NCBI GenBank assembly: GCA_026826555.1
Contig: JAKSZT010005175.1
Span: 4,470,413-4,534,412, forward strand
Length of the DNA: 64,000 bases
From: Tolypeutes matacus
Taxonomy: Eukaryota; Chordata; Mammalia; Cingulata; Chlamyphoridae
Direction of reading: 5' to 3'
Position 1 is the stretch's first letter. Every line of letters begins with the position of its first letter. Position numbers and translations under genes: made by a program. Below are positions 35,021 through 46,899 of this stretch, in pieces. The notes under the pieces are model-generated. The model ran no database searches and had not been told where the DNA came from. It saw only the letters and a list, made by a program, of their open reading frames with translations.

Positions 35021-35508
35021 TTATTAAAAAGCCTTCACCATAAGTATGCAAAGTGCTGCTGCTAAAGAGAAGAAGGAATTCAATGATGAAAGCTAAATAA
35101 ATATATATATATATGATGCACCCAACTGAATCAATAAGATGGACTCTCAGGGATTCTAGGCTACATTATGTTAAGGATGTTATCCAATCTCAAATTCCAA
35201 GATTGTCATGCTCTATCTCAAGGTAAAATCATAATCAGATAAATGGTGGGAGAGCCAGATACAATCTCTCTGTTTTCCATCATTCTCCATCCACCCTGAA
35301 CTCTGGCATCTAGGCACTAGAAGGAATCCCAAGGAGCCATCTCATCCACCCTTTTGTCTTCAACAGGCATCCTCTTACCTTCCAAGGAAGATAGCTCTTG
35401 AGCACCCACTAGAGAGGGGATGTGGGAGAAATAGACAGACTGCCCTTGCTAAGTTTACATTAGTAAGCCAAGTAAGACACTGACACTGGGTACAGTCAGT
35501 GTCAAGGG
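35021..35508. other. No gene seen
   Basis: Unique-looking sequence with a short TA run at about 35,099-35,115. Confidence 0.4.
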
Positions 35509-35726
35509 CAGGGGTCAGCAAACTAGATCCCTGGTGGCCAAATCCAGCCATCATCTCTGTTTTCATAAATAAAGATTTTTTGGAACCTAACCCTTCCCAT
35601 CCATTTACACGTTGTCTGTGGCTGCTTTCAAGCTAAAACAGCAAAGTTGAGTTATTGTGATAGATGTTGCATGGCCCAGACAGCTTAAAATAATTACTGT
35701 CTGGCATGGGCATGAGTTTGTCAAAG
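35509..35726 (+). mobile_element. Non-autonomous hAT-Charlie fossil
   Basis: Starts with CAGGGGTCAGCAAACT, a well-known hAT-Charlie terminus. It continues with GTTTTCATAAATAAAGATTTTTTGGAACC and GTCTGTGGCTGCTTTCAAGC, typical of the group. The exact subfamily and the right terminus were not resolved. Confidence 0.7.
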
Positions 35727-36235
35727 CACAGATGTGATCACCACCTCCATCTTCGAAAGGTACTATGATCCAGGGCACCAAAGAGTAAGGTTCTCTCCTG
35801 CTCTACCATCAGGTGTTGAGAATATGTGGCATTCACTGACCTGTGTGTCAATTAAAGCTATGAAGAGTCCCTCACCAAAGGTTATCAGGGACCAAACCAA
35901 ATGTTCACCCACGTTGCTTTAAAAAGCAAATCCTGTTTCAGTCTTATTCAGACTAAAGAGAAAAGGGCTGATATGACCAGATCAGGTTTTGTTTTGGAGG
36001 GGGCATTGGGATTATAGAACCTGGAGCACTAGGGGCTGAGGGGGAGGGTATATTCAAAGGGAGAAAAACATTCCTGACTTCACAATTTTGTCAAGGCCAG
36101 CCTTTAAGCTGTTTGGATAAATTATTAGAAGCCACACCAAATGGCTGAAGAGTGTCCAGTAACTGGTTCAGAGGAAATCCTGGTGCCTGCTAATTGTAGG
36201 CAGGAATTACCAATAATGGAGTCATCAGAATAATC
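35727..36235. other. No gene seen
   Basis: Unique-looking sequence between the hAT fossil and the MIR that follows. No family was recognised. Confidence 0.4.
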
Positions 36236-36239
36236 ACAT

Positions 36240-36370
36240 TTTCTAGAAGCCAGAGTCCTTCAACATCATCTTGCCCAACATCCTCATGTTATAAATGAAG
36301 TTCAAAGAGGTGAGATGGGCTGCCTAGAGCCAAGATTAAAATTCCTGATTCCTAGCCCAGCCTTTTTGCC
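36240..36370 (-). mobile_element. MIR-like SINE, antisense
   Basis: CATCTTGCCCAACATCCTCATGTTATAAATGAAG, AAAGAGGTGAGATGGGCTGCC, AAAATTCCTGATTCCTAGCCCAG follows the antisense MIR/MIR3 order. Confidence 0.6.
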
Positions 36371-36379
36371 AATTTCCCA

Positions 36380-37365
36380 CAGAGCCTCTTATATTACTAA
36401 GGACTCTTTCAACTTCTGAAACCCAACCCAACTTGATTAAGCAAAAACATAGAAAGTGTAGCCTCATTTTTACTGAAAATGCCAGGGGTATGAGCTTCAG
36501 ATATGACAGAATCCAGGTGTGCAAATGGTTTCATCAGTCAACTGCCTTTTTCCATCTGTATTCTGCTTCATTCTGTGTTGGTTTCCTTCTCAAACTAGTT
36601 CCTTTACATTGTTCCAGATTAGCAACCTCAACAGAAAGAGAATGGGTCCTTTCCAATAATTTATGCAGAAGTCCCAGGGCAGATGCTCACTGGCTCTGGC
36701 TGGCCTTGCTTGAGTTCCGTGCCCATCCCTGAATCTACTGCAACCTGAAGGATGTGATGTTCATGTCCATCCCTGATTCTACATGGGCAGAGAATGGAAA
36801 AGGGGTGGTTCTCCAAAGAAAAATCAGGGTAATGTTCCCAAATGTCTGTCTCTGAAGCTGTCTTATTTTCTTAATTTGGGGTGCATCAACTCATCCAGGT
36901 TTGGAGCCTTTTCATTTAGCTGTTCTCCCTCCTTGGCTGCTTCAGAAGTCTATAATCTTTCTAAGATTTCCCCCTCACCCCAGCACAGCTGCAATGTCCC
37001 TTCATTGATTCCCCCATTCATTCCTTCAGATTAGGGAGACATCTACCCTACACCAACAATTAGGCTCTTAGCTAATATGACCAGAGAATTTTTTATGGGA
37101 TTCTTTCACTTCACATCAGCTTTCATGGTCTTTTTCTTCTCCCACCTTGATTGCCAAGTCACTTCCTCCTTGTAAACTATGATTACTAAATCCCCGCATT
37201 TAATCACATGTGTTTATGGTTTTCACTTATCCATCACCACTTAAAATTAACTCTCCCTTGCTTATATAGCTGTAGTCTATTTGCATATAATAATAACATA
37301 GTGTCATGCTTAAATCTGTTTTCTGTAATAGTATGTGTAATATAATGTGTAATGTAATAGTTTGT
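36380..37365. other. No gene seen
   Basis: Unique-looking sequence. An open frame at 36,433-36,732 (99 codons) has no recognised domain. Confidence 0.4.
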
Positions 37366-37369
37366 GTCT

Positions 37370-37540
37370 TATTTTTTCTTCATATTAATCCTGTGATGTA
37401 GGCAATAGTCTCATATGCCAAATGAAAAAGCCCAAATTGAGAAAGCTAAGTGTGCCTCAGCTCTGGAGCTAGGAAGTGGCAGATGCAGGACCCAAACACC
37501 AAGGCCAATGTACTTCCATTTAAACCATAGCACTGCCAAA
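37370..37540 (-). mobile_element. MIR SINE, antisense
   Basis: ATTAATCCTGTGATGTAGGCAATAGTC, GGAGCTAGGAAGTGGCAGATGCAGGACCCAAACACCAAG, TTTAAACCATAGCACTGCC is the antisense MIR order. Confidence 0.75.
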
Positions 37541-37561
37541 ATCATAAGCTAAGCAAAGACA

Positions 37562-37775
37562 GTGATCCTCAGCTGGAGACGGGGGAATTTTGGCAATGTC
37601 TGGAGACATTTTTAGATTATCATGGCTTACGTTGTGGGGATGCTACTGGCATCTAGTAGGGTAAGACTAAGGGTGCTGCTAAACATCCCACAATGCACAA
37701 GACAAGCCCCCATGACAATCACCTAACCCCAAACATCAATAGCACTAAGGTATAACAACACTGGCTTAGGAATAT
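37562..37775 (+). mobile_element. MER20 (hAT-Charlie)
   Basis: Contains TTTTGGCAATGTCTGGAGACATTTTTAGATTATCATGGC, GGATGCTACTGGCATCTAGTAGG, GGGTGCTGCTAAACATCCCACAATGCACAAGACA, all in MER20 order. Transposon fossil with no coding capacity. Confidence 0.92.
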
Positions 37776-37779
37776 CCAA

Positions 37780-38980
37780 AGAATAGGGCTTTCTTTCCAT
37801 ACTTCCTAATGCTTTCCCTTCTGTCCCCAGCCACAGGAAAACTAGCTCAGCTGTTTTTACCATTTTTCTTTTGATATTGTAAGGGGGCAGGGTCAGAAAT
37901 ATACAGGCTTTGGTACAAAGAGCCAGGGCTGAGGGAAACTATTCCTGCATCTTCTCTGGTCTTCTTATGACCACAGAATGCAAAAGCTTTTACCTGTACT
38001 CTTACTTCCTAAGCAGAAAGATTCAGTAGGTTCATAGCTGTGGGGTCCTAGGGTACCCAAGAGAGTGGAGAGAGAGGGAGGAGAGAGGAGAAGAAAAGAC
38101 TGATGAATGATAGTGACCAGGAGAGCTACAGACAGTCCAAAAGCACACACTGAGAAAGAGAAGAGAGGGAGTAGGAGGAGAGGAAGGGTAAAGGAGAAGG
38201 GGAGAGAAGAAAGGATGATGGAAAGAAAGGAAGGGGGACAGGATTCTACTAGGGATGAAATAGGAGGTAATTGTATTTGGGGCAAATGCAAAGAGCATCC
38301 CAGGCCATGGGGCCAGGGGAACAGGAGCCTCCCTGCTGCCTCTGCCAGTTTCAGGTATTGCAAATTTAATGTGAGTCTAAGTAAATCAGAAGCAGTTCCT
38401 ATTATTCAAACTGCTCCAGTGGTTTCTGAGTTCTACTATGCTCTGGAAAGGTTGAGCAGAGGGTACCTCATGGATCCATATTCATGATGCAAGGGCAGAG
38501 AGAGCAGCCTAGCTCCCAGCCAGTGGTGGTCAAACCTAGGCCAAGGACCTTCCTTGTTATCACCTGTTTTGTTTCCTCCAGATTGTGTGGGCAGCAAGAA
38601 GCAACAGAAGTGTTGCTTGATCATTTATTTGTGGAGCTGAGCAGCCCAGGAAGACATGCCCACCCACAAGAACATGTAAAGCTTGGTGGCTTCATGTACC
38701 TGATGGTCTACCAAAGGCTTTGGGACATGTGCAGCCAAGCCTCATCTGGACTGCCCAGGAGAACTGGGACAAGCACAGATCCAGGACCCAAACTCATGTC
38801 TCACACCAGACCCAAGCCACTTTGACCATGGAAGATGGAAGGCAGATTCTCCAATAACCTGGGTTCCTTTGGAGCCCCCTCAACCCAGTGCCACAGTCTG
38901 GATAGTAAATGATCTTGCCACCATCAAGATTGTCTAAAAAAGATGAGGCTAGAGGCCATGGTGGACAGGAGAGCTGGGGA
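37780..38980. other. Purine-rich tract and unique sequence
   Basis: A G/A-rich stretch at about 38,060-38,240 gives long chance open frames on both strands. The rest is unique-looking, with no gene recognised. Confidence 0.45.
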
Positions 38981-38984
38981 CTTG

Positions 38985-39320
38985 GCCCACCTCCATGACT
39001 TATTGACCAGGGAAGCGTTTCATTGAAATAAGGGCCTTAAGCTGAGATTTTGCCAGGAGGAGTTGGGTCTGGTGAGGGAAAGAATTTTGAGTCCATAAGC
39101 CCTAAGGAAGTCAGTGCAGGGAATGATCCCTTTTGATTGGAGTGTGGAGGAGAAATGGGAGGAAGGGCTGGTGGATCCCATTGAGGCCACATGTGTAGGG
39201 ACTTAAATGATAGCTAGAACAAGTAGTGTTCAGTTTTGTGATTGAAGGGAAACTGTTGAAGGCTTTTCAGACATGGAGTGTGAGGTGATAAGAGTGCTAG
39301 ATAGAAGATGAGTGGAGCAG
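38985..39320 (-). mobile_element. L2 fragment, antisense
   Basis: AAGCGTTTCATTGAAATAAGGGCCTTAAGCTGAGA and later GGCCACATGTGTAGGGACTTAAATGATAG follow antisense L2 order. Confidence 0.6.
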
Positions 39321-39564
39321 GGATTCTCCTGCCTGTTCTTCCTACTGTTCTTGGAGCTTTCCAAGAATGTCCAACCAAAGATGGATGAGAAGTATGAGGT
39401 CTTAAAAGAGTCCAGAAGGCTCTAAAATGCTCAGTTTATTATTATTTTATGTAGATTTAATTATAATAGTAACACAGCATTAAGTTAAATGGACTCTGAC
39501 ACTGACTTATAAAAACCATTATTACATTTACCAATAAGCTGCTCATGCCTTGGTGACATAGTAA

Positions 39565-39790
39565 AAATATGGCCTGGTTTAGGAATCAGACAGGCTTGGG
39601 TTTATGTCTCAGCCATGACCTTTACTGATAGTGAGTATTTACTGTAGATAGATCAGTGAACCCCTTTAAGTCTCAGTTTTGTCATCTATAAAATGAGGAT
39701 GATGATGGGTGCTTCACCGGGTTCTTGTAGGGAGTAAGTGCACAGCTTAGCTCATGGTGCATGGTGAAGTCACAATAAACATTTGTTTCT
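39565..39790 (+). mobile_element. MIR SINE
   Basis: GGTTTAGGAATCAGACAGGCTTGGGTTTATGTCTCAGCCATGACC, TCTCAGTTTTGTCATCTATAAAATGAGGATGATGATGG, CACAATAAACATTTG is a nearly complete MIR. Confidence 0.88.
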
Positions 39791-39799
39791 TCTCTCAAT

Positions 39800-42075
39800 C
39801 CCTGCTCCCCATGCTGTGTGCTGAGCATTGATGTCCCTTCACCCATGTTCCACTGACAATAGGCTGAGACATGTGAAGGTGACTCCCCAGGGCCCAGAGT
39901 CCTGCATGCACCCCAAATCAGGCCCCAGCTCTGGTTCATTTTGTAGTCAGGCAGTCTTGGGTTTTCCATTTTGAAAAAGAACAACAGCATCCCCTTCCCC
40001 TCATTCTCTTCCTTTTGCTTCTTTGTCAACTCACACAGTGCACTTTCTTCACAGGCTTCTCCTCCTCTCTACCCTCCTCTATCCCACAGTTGCTTCCATC
40101 ATACCAACCCTGATCACAGAATTCCAGCATGGGTTGGAAATGAACTTGGAGGTCAGCCTTGCTGCCCTTGGCCACCTTTGGACAGGTAGACCCCTTCCTT
40201 GATCAAACCCCCTGCAACCCATAGAGACAAACATTTATTTAATTCTTCCATGGATGTGAAGCATGTTCAGGAAGTCTTGGCCAATGACAGTTGTGAGTCC
40301 ATGGGCAGAGGGGGGAGGTTTCCATATCTATATGGCAGGGCCATCTCCTGGCTACTGTGGTCACTTGGCTGGTGACTCTTGGAAATAAATTAAGAACGTC
40401 CTACTCCTTTGGCCCCTCCACCCCCATACACATGCACACACTCTCTAAACCTGCCCAGTCCCTTGTGGTTCAAAAGGAGCCTCAGGTTCTTCTCCCTTGA
40501 ACCCATTGGCAGGAGAGCCAGGCACATATGGTACCATATGAGGAGGCATCAAAGGAGAGCCACTTTAGGGTTGGGGATTGCCCACATCATCTACCTCCCA
40601 CACTCTGGGCTCCTCCCCTAGCCCTAGAGAGCTGACAAGGGATGGTCTCTCAGAGACCTTTTGTCTTTCAGCTCCTGTCAGATGGATAGAATGGGGAGTC
40701 ATCATGTTTCACTACCTACACACACACACACACACACCATTTAAAAATGTATCCCTTCCTGCATTCTATTTTCTCTTGTATTTTTTTCCTACTTTTAAAA
40801 ATACTAATTTCTCATTTGAGTCAAAAATTATTTTACCAGAGAGGTGGTAATTAAATTCAAAAATTAAGAGAAATACCAATTAAATCATGCTCTACATTCA
40901 CAAGGCAATTCTCATTCACATCATTATTTGAGACTGTGGTTCAGCCAGGGGCCTGCTATCTCTTCCCCCACCCCTCCGTCACCCCACTCAGTCTGTCTGC
41001 TGAACAGGACTGGGTGGTTTATCTGAATCAGAGCAAATGGGGATAGAAGTAGAAGGTTTCTCTTCTCCTTAGCTCCCTCACCTGTGTTGCACTCTTCCTA
41101 CTTCATTAGAATTCCTGCCTTCATGCACCTCCATGAGACCTACCCCCCAGTGTTTTCCCTGCCCTGCCCTGCCCCACCTGTGTGTTTCATACCTCTCACC
41201 CAGACTCTTTTCCACACATGCCTTGCTTTCCAAACCTACAGTCTCTGTATTCTAAACCTCAATTTCCCAGTGTCCATTTTCTAAATTACTGGTTGCTTAT
41301 CAACCAGACTGATTATAGATATAATGTGCTACTACTTTGCCCAGAAGTGAACATCTTCCCAAAGGCACCACCTCTGCACACCCACAGATCTCTTCTGGGT
41401 GACTGGGACCTTCAAAACGTGATTGTGAAACCAGTTTCTCCGAGGCTGGTCTGTGGACTTCTTGCATCAGAATTCCTAAGGGTAATTGCTTAAAATAATG
41501 GAGAATAGTAGGCTGCAATCAAGTGAAAACATAAAAGAACTGATGGAAGATTGGGCTTGAAAGTTAGACTCTCAGACAAGTTACCAAAGAAGGGCAGGGG
41601 GAGGAGGAGAGGGAAAAGAGAGGAGAACCATGCATGTGGGGTTACAGCTATCCTGGATGTGTGTCTTAAACACACATGCACTTCTTCTGGCTCCTCCCAA
41701 TGCTGGCTGGCAAGAGCTCTGGAGGCATCTTCACACTTCCTGACCCAGATGTGGTCCCAGAAGCATCACTCTGAGGGCTAAGTGGGCATGTTGGCTCATC
41801 TGTTTTGGCCCCTATTTTCTCAGTCCCCTTAGCTTTGAACGAGCAGGGGGTTGATTTATCTATGAAATGTGTAACAGTTGTGCCATTTTGGCTGCAGGCC
41901 AGACTTTTAAATCACACAGTTAGAAGCTGGGGAAAGAAGTTTCAATAATTAAGGCTGACTGAATCTGGAGGTTTCCCAAAGAGACCTCTCTCCAGGCACC
42001 CCTTTCTTGCTTGGTCTATACCCCACCTCTCAGCCAGAATGAGGCCTGAAGCTGCAGATGACAACCCATAACTCA
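39800..42075. other. No gene seen; (CA)n run
   Basis: Unique-looking sequence with a pure (CA)n at about 40,718-40,738 and a CCCTGCCCTGCC triple at about 41,159-41,172. No exon was recognised. Confidence 0.4.
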
Positions 42076-42079
42076 TTCT

Positions 42080-42190
42080 TTCATTGATTTACTCATTCTA
42101 CAACTATTTATTGGTGGCCTACTATGTGCCAGAAAAGAAGCAAGACTGTCAGTGCTCGTTACTCTGGTGCTCACAGTCTACTTGCAAAAG
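42080..42190 (-). mobile_element. L2 3' end, antisense
   Basis: TTCTTTCATTGATTTACTCATTCTACAACTATTTATTGGTGGCCTACTATGTGCCAGAAA then GTGCTCACAGTCTAC is the antisense L2 opening. Confidence 0.85.
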
Positions 42191-42194
42191 AGTT

Positions 42195-43235
42195 TAAAAT
42201 CCTCCAGCCATAATGTCCTGAAAATCTGGACCTCCCTATTGGCCAAGTAAGGATGGTCAAGAAACAGTGCCTCTTCTCTTATCATGCTTTTACTCCCAAT
42301 CAGCCTTCTGCCATCTGCAACTGCTTTAATGGCTTTCATCCCACCATGAGTGAGACTTAAAAAACAAGCTCTCCAAAAGTTATCATTTTGATTTAGATTC
42401 ACTATAGCATAAAATAGCAAGATGACATGAAAAGGATTTTAGAAATTATGTAGCCCAAGTGTTTCAAACCCAAATGCCTATATTAGGAAAGGTGGGAAAT
42501 AATAAGGAGTGATGGGGACTGTGGAAAACTAGAGAGCATAACCCCATTTAATGAAGTGAGCCAAGTACTGAATGGCATCCAATTGTTTACATTTGGGAAT
42601 GCAGATGCTGTGTGGCTTTATCTTCTGACTTTTTTTTCAAGAGAATCTAGGAATCCAGATCATGCATATAACAGCTTTTCAAACAGTGAAGGCCAAGCAA
42701 ATGCATAAGTGAGCCAGATTCAGTTTGCATGTGGCCTTCAATAACCATGGACACTGAACCACTGACTCTACCAGGGAGGATTCCCAGAGCCCCTGTCCTA
42801 TACCAGACTCCTTCTAGATTCTTTCCTCAATATTAGCACTGAAAGAAGAAGCCATGAGACCTTGAGCTTGGGGAGAGGAAAAGAGAAGGGCAAAGGAAGT
42901 GATTCGAGGCTGCTGTGGCCATAGACCAGCCTTGCTCACTTTCAGAGTTGACTGTCTTAACCTTCATTTTCAAGTGCCCTGATTTCTGTTAAACTTGGGT
43001 GGGAGCGGAGGGAGGCGATCTGATTTATAGGTTAAAGCACTCACTCTGGCTGCTCTGAGGAGAAAGGGGGACGGTGGCAGGGCCCATTTGCATTTCCTTC
43101 TGCCTCTCAGGCTCTCCCCACACTGCTTTCTCACCTTCTCTTCTTCCCTTGTCCATTCTTCAATACCAGGCTTTGATGCCCACCCCACTCACCCATCCCA
43201 AAGCCCACAGAACACTTGGTTAAAGTCCATACTTC
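42195..43235. other. No gene seen
   Basis: Unique-looking sequence. A weak MIR-like piece lies near 42,430-42,470. The GGCGATCTG at about 43,013-43,021 is a chance similarity to 7SK RNA. Confidence 0.4.
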
Positions 43236-43239
43236 TTGC

Positions 43240-43745
43240 TGAATTAAAGCTAAATTGTTCAGTATTTCTGATCCCAGCCTGGATTATGAGCTCTTGGGAG
43301 AGAGATTTGATTTTACTTTCTTTGTATATTCACCCCTCAGATCCCAGTAAGAGCTTGAAAATAGTGTTTGTGGAAGGAAGAGAAGAGGAGAGTGGGGCAA
43401 GGGAGGGAGTCCTAGCTAGTTCCAGGCCCTGTCCTCTTCCTGCTCCTCTCCTATCTAAATAGGCTCCATGGGTGGAACATCCTGGGAAAGCCAGACTTTT
43501 TGTACTAAACAGGGAAGCATCATTTTCCATGATCAAGGCTCAGCTCAAGGGGCAAGTCCTCTAGAACCTTCCCTGATGAAGCCTCCTTCACATTCCCTGA
43601 GCCAAGCCTCCCTTACCCTTTGTTCCCAATCATACATGACAAACCCACATCCCACACTTCCTCACCGTTGTGACCATGAGTGCCTGTCTGTTGCTCCCAC
43701 TACACTGTAAGTGGTGGGGGCTGAGTTTGTCTTCTATGTGCCTCC
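43240..43745 (+). mobile_element. L2-like fragments
   Basis: CTGGATTATGAGCTCTTGGGAGAG (about 43,280) and, after a gap, GGCTCAGCTCAAGGGGCAAGTCCTCTAGAACCTTCCCTGATGAAGCC (about 43,537-43,585) with TTGCTCCCACTACACTGTAAG resemble L2 3' parts. They may be one rearranged element or two copies. Confidence 0.5.
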
Positions 43746-43844
43746 TTCAATGGGGAAGGGAGGGAAGGAGCAATGTAGGCAGGGAAAGAAAAAGAGAAGG
43801 GAGGAACAGAAGGATAAGGGAAAGCCTGGGTTGTGGACCCAGAA

Positions 43845-44035
43845 AGGCCTGACTAGAGTTCCAGCTCAACCACGTAACAACATAGGTGGCCCTTCTGAAC
43901 CTGAAACACTTCATTTATAAAGGATGGGCTTGAGGAGTTGGTGGGGAAATGCATATAGAGTGCTTAGCACTATGCCTAGCAAATAGTCATCCTTCAATGA
44001 ATGTTCATTTTTGCTACTTTTATTATTAGGATTAT
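43845..44035 (+). mobile_element. MIR SINE
   Basis: CTGACTAGAGTTCCAGCTCAACCACGTAACAA, TTCATTTATAAAGGATGGGCTTGAGGAG, GAGTGCTTAGCACTATGCCTAGCAAATAGT is MIR order. Confidence 0.8.
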
Positions 44036-44039
44036 TGCA

Positions 44040-45060
44040 ATGGAGGGAGGGATGGAGGGGTGTAGGTTGCTTGCAGGCACACTGGCCTGCTGTCACTCAT
44101 GCATACTATGGGATGCCAGGGATTCAGCTGGCAGCAACTGTGGCTGCATCCTTTAGCAATGAGGCATGGATTGGCTTCCTAAAGATACATAATTAACATC
44201 CAGCCAGCTGAAGCTTCTCTTCTGTACAGAAGGATGAGGGATGCTGAGACCCAGGGTCTATCCTGGAGCAGGAAGTTTACAGGTCTTGGAATGCAACACC
44301 TCTCTTAATTGGGAGAGGCACTGATGGACATTGAGGAGAGGTGATGGGACCAGACTGCTGTCCAAGAAGAGCTCTGTCCATCCTCATGCAGGGCTGGCAC
44401 TAGGCAGAATGGGGCAGCCCAGGAAGTTAGCTATGGAGCATCACTGTCTTCTCTTTCAGGATATTTCATCCCTTCTGAAGCATTTCTGAATGTCCTCCCA
44501 CCAATACACAAACATAAATCCCACCACATCCTACCTAAGTCTACCTTCTTTAGACATTAACCAGCTCCAAATATTTCTCTGCCTTAGCAAAACAACTCTC
44601 AAATAGCCAAGACTTTAGAGTGGATCAATTTATGCTAAGATACTAATGGTTACTAAGACTTAATTCATACTCACAGCAGAGCTAAGATGTTTCAATAATG
44701 CCTTACATTATTCTCTATTAAATAATGATGGCAAACGTCAGCAATATGTTTGTGGATTCTTACACCAAGGTGGAGAGTTGGATAGGTTAGTCCAGACAGT
44801 ACTGGCAGAGGGAATCTGCCCTAATGTCATATGCATTACTCTCCCCTCCTGCCCACTGTTCCCATACCCTTAAAAAATGCATTCTGAAGTGGTTTAGAAG
44901 CCACTCCTGACTTGCAGGTATCAGAAGAGGCAGCTTGTAAAAGCAGGCTTGTCAAGCCCTAGCATGTTTAGAGATGGAAGCAAGACTACTGGGTTGCACA
45001 ACTCCAGAGGGCACCCTTCAGCTTGTCATTTCTGTAGCCTATGTGCTCAAATGCAGCAGC
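44040..45060. other. No gene seen
   Basis: Unique-looking sequence. No exon or repeat family was recognised. Confidence 0.4.
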
Positions 45061-45064
45061 CCTG

Positions 45065-45210
45065 AATGGAAGGGATCTTGGAACATTCATCAACTACTCC
45101 ATTTCATAGGTGAGAAACTGAGGCACAGATGAGAACTGACTTGCCCGAGGGTCCATGGCAGTATCAGATGGGGAACCTCAACCTAGGACACATTTCATAC
45201 CACATTTTCC
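45065..45210 (-). mobile_element. MIR-like SINE, antisense
   Basis: AATGGAAGGGATCTTGGAACATTCATC, TTTCATAGGTGAGAAACTGAGGCACAGATGAGAACTGACTTGCCCGAGG is antisense MIR or MIR3. Confidence 0.78.
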
Positions 45211-45277
45211 CTATTTTGTTAAAAAGTCCAGCCCTTTCCTCATCACAGCAAATATATATCCATAGGGAAAGTAGTTT

Positions 45278-45455
45278 GCACTATGTAGTATGGTAGCCAC
45301 TAGATACAATGTATATAAATTAATTCAAACCATGTAAAATTCAAAATCCAGTTCTTCCGTTGTACCAATTCAAGTACTCAATACTTATATGTAGCTAGTG
45401 GCTACCATATTGGAATATACATTATCTTTTAAAGTTCTATTGGATGTCATTGGAC
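45278..45455. mobile_element. MER5A-type hAT-Charlie fossil
   Basis: ATGGTAGCCACTAGATACAA, TCCAGTTCTTCCGTTGTACCAATTCAAGTACTCAATA, GTAGCTAGTGGCTACCATATTGGA is MER5A. The two GTAGCCAC-type ends are inverted relative to each other. Confidence 0.8.
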
Positions 45456-45564
45456 TATGGATTATATACTTCATTCTACAAGGAGACTGGGAGGCAAAGC
45501 AGAATGATGTTTTTTGTTTGGTTAAGTTAGCATTAATTTAAGGCATACTTTGCATCAAGCATGA

Positions 45565-45780
45565 TGAAAAGCTTGTTGTATGTATTGCTTCATTCAGTCC
45601 TCACAAGTACCTAGGTGTAGGTATTAATGTTATCCCCATTGCACAGGTGAAACTGAAGCTCAGGAAAGTTAAGTAACTTGCCATGATCACACAACTTGTA
45701 AGTGGTGAGCCAAAACTCAAACCTTTATCTGACTTCAGAGGCCAAGTACTTAACTACTAATCTCTACTGTTTCTGATGTG
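45565..45780 (-). mobile_element. MIR SINE, antisense
   Basis: TTCATTCAGTCCTCACAAGTACC, TTATCCCCATTGCACAGGTGAAACTGAAGCTCAGGAAAGTTAAGTAACTTGCC, TTGTAAGTGGTGAGCCAAAACTCAAACC is a near full-length antisense MIR. Confidence 0.9.
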
Positions 45781-45784
45781 TAGA

Positions 45785-46480
45785 AAGGGATATAGACCAA
45801 AGTGCTGCTATAGGGTCAAATCAACAGATGCTGTTTTCAAGATGGCAAAGAAAATTAACAGACTCAGAGACATTTGGAGGAATCAGTGAGGCTTGTTTAG
45901 TACTAAAAGAGAAGACCAAGGGGGTGATTTAGCTCCAATTCAAGGAATGGGGGCTTCTGTACAGGCAGTCACCCACCATGGTTAGTGAAGGCCAGAGAAG
46001 AGGGAAGATATGGAGCAAAGGGAATTCAGATGGACACCAGGTGAAACTTTTGGAGCACTGAGCAATGAAGAAAACAGAGAGGTGACAATTGCCACTTAGA
46101 ATAACTCAGAAAAAATAATCTCCATCATATACCCTCCATGGTTCTGATTGTGCCTTCCCTGAAGAAGAGGGCCAAGAACAAAAGGGATCTTGCTCCCTCT
46201 CCTAAAGGTGGACATGGAGGGGAAAAGGGAGGGAGGAGGGAAAGGCAGACAAAGAGATAGAGGGGTGTCCCTTGGCCAATGCTTTGCCAGCAAGTGGGCA
46301 ATTCCTTGATACCAAATCACTGTTTTTCCCTTTTTCCATTTTTGTTTCTTAGTGTCAGATAAATTTGATCTTTCTACTTGGCCCCCTGGAACAAAGGGAA
46401 AGGATTGACATGTTTGAAACTCAAATTCTGCAGAAATTCAGTCCAACCACTCTGACATATCAAGTTGCAGAATGTTAAGG
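45785..46480. other. No gene seen
   Basis: Unique-looking sequence with a purine-rich segment near 46,205-46,260. Confidence 0.4.
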
Positions 46481-46484
46481 CTGA

Positions 46485-46565
46485 AACCATCTCCTATTTG
46501 CTGGGTGCTGGGCTGGGGTCTTGAGCTTTCAAAAACAAATAAAATATCATCTCTGCCCTCAAGGG
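46485..46565 (-). mobile_element. Short L2 fragment, antisense
   Basis: CTATTTGCTGGGTGCTGGGCTGGGGTCTTGAG, AATAAAATATCATCTCTGCCCTCAAG fits antisense L2 at low length. Confidence 0.5.
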
Positions 46566-46754
46566 ATGCTTGCACCAGTTTATTCCCAATCTTCAGAAGT
46601 CTACTCTGAAAACAAGGCATCTTTTGGGAGTGACTGTGGGGTACGGGCAGAGGGGTGGTTGGGAAGCTGGATTACCTTTGAGCAACCATTTCCTTTGTTT
46701 TTATTTCTCTCTCAGAAAAAAAGCGCTATTAAAACTCACTTGCATTTCCATCTA

Positions 46755-46895
46755 TAAGAGCTGAAAGAAGTCTAGAGATCATCTAGCCAACACCCTTCTA
46801 TTACAGATGGGGAAGCTGAGACTCAGGGGGGTTAAGTGACTTGATCACAAGCTAGTTCATTGCAGAATCAGGGCTAGACCCCAGAAGCCAAGTGC
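46755..46895 (-). mobile_element. MIR-like SINE, antisense
   Basis: AGAGCTGAAAGAAGTCTAGAGATCATCTAGCCAACACCC, ACAGATGGGGAAGCTGAGACTCAGGGGGGTTAAGTGACTTGATCAC is antisense MIR/MIR3. Confidence 0.8.
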
Positions 46896-46899
46896 AAAT

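Noticed and set aside
38107..38487. 126-codon frame and its antisense partner of 132 codons
   Set aside because: They come from a purine-rich low-complexity tract with few stops in either direction.
43010..43025. GGCGATCTG resembling the start of 7SK RNA
   Set aside because: Similarity stops after nine bases.
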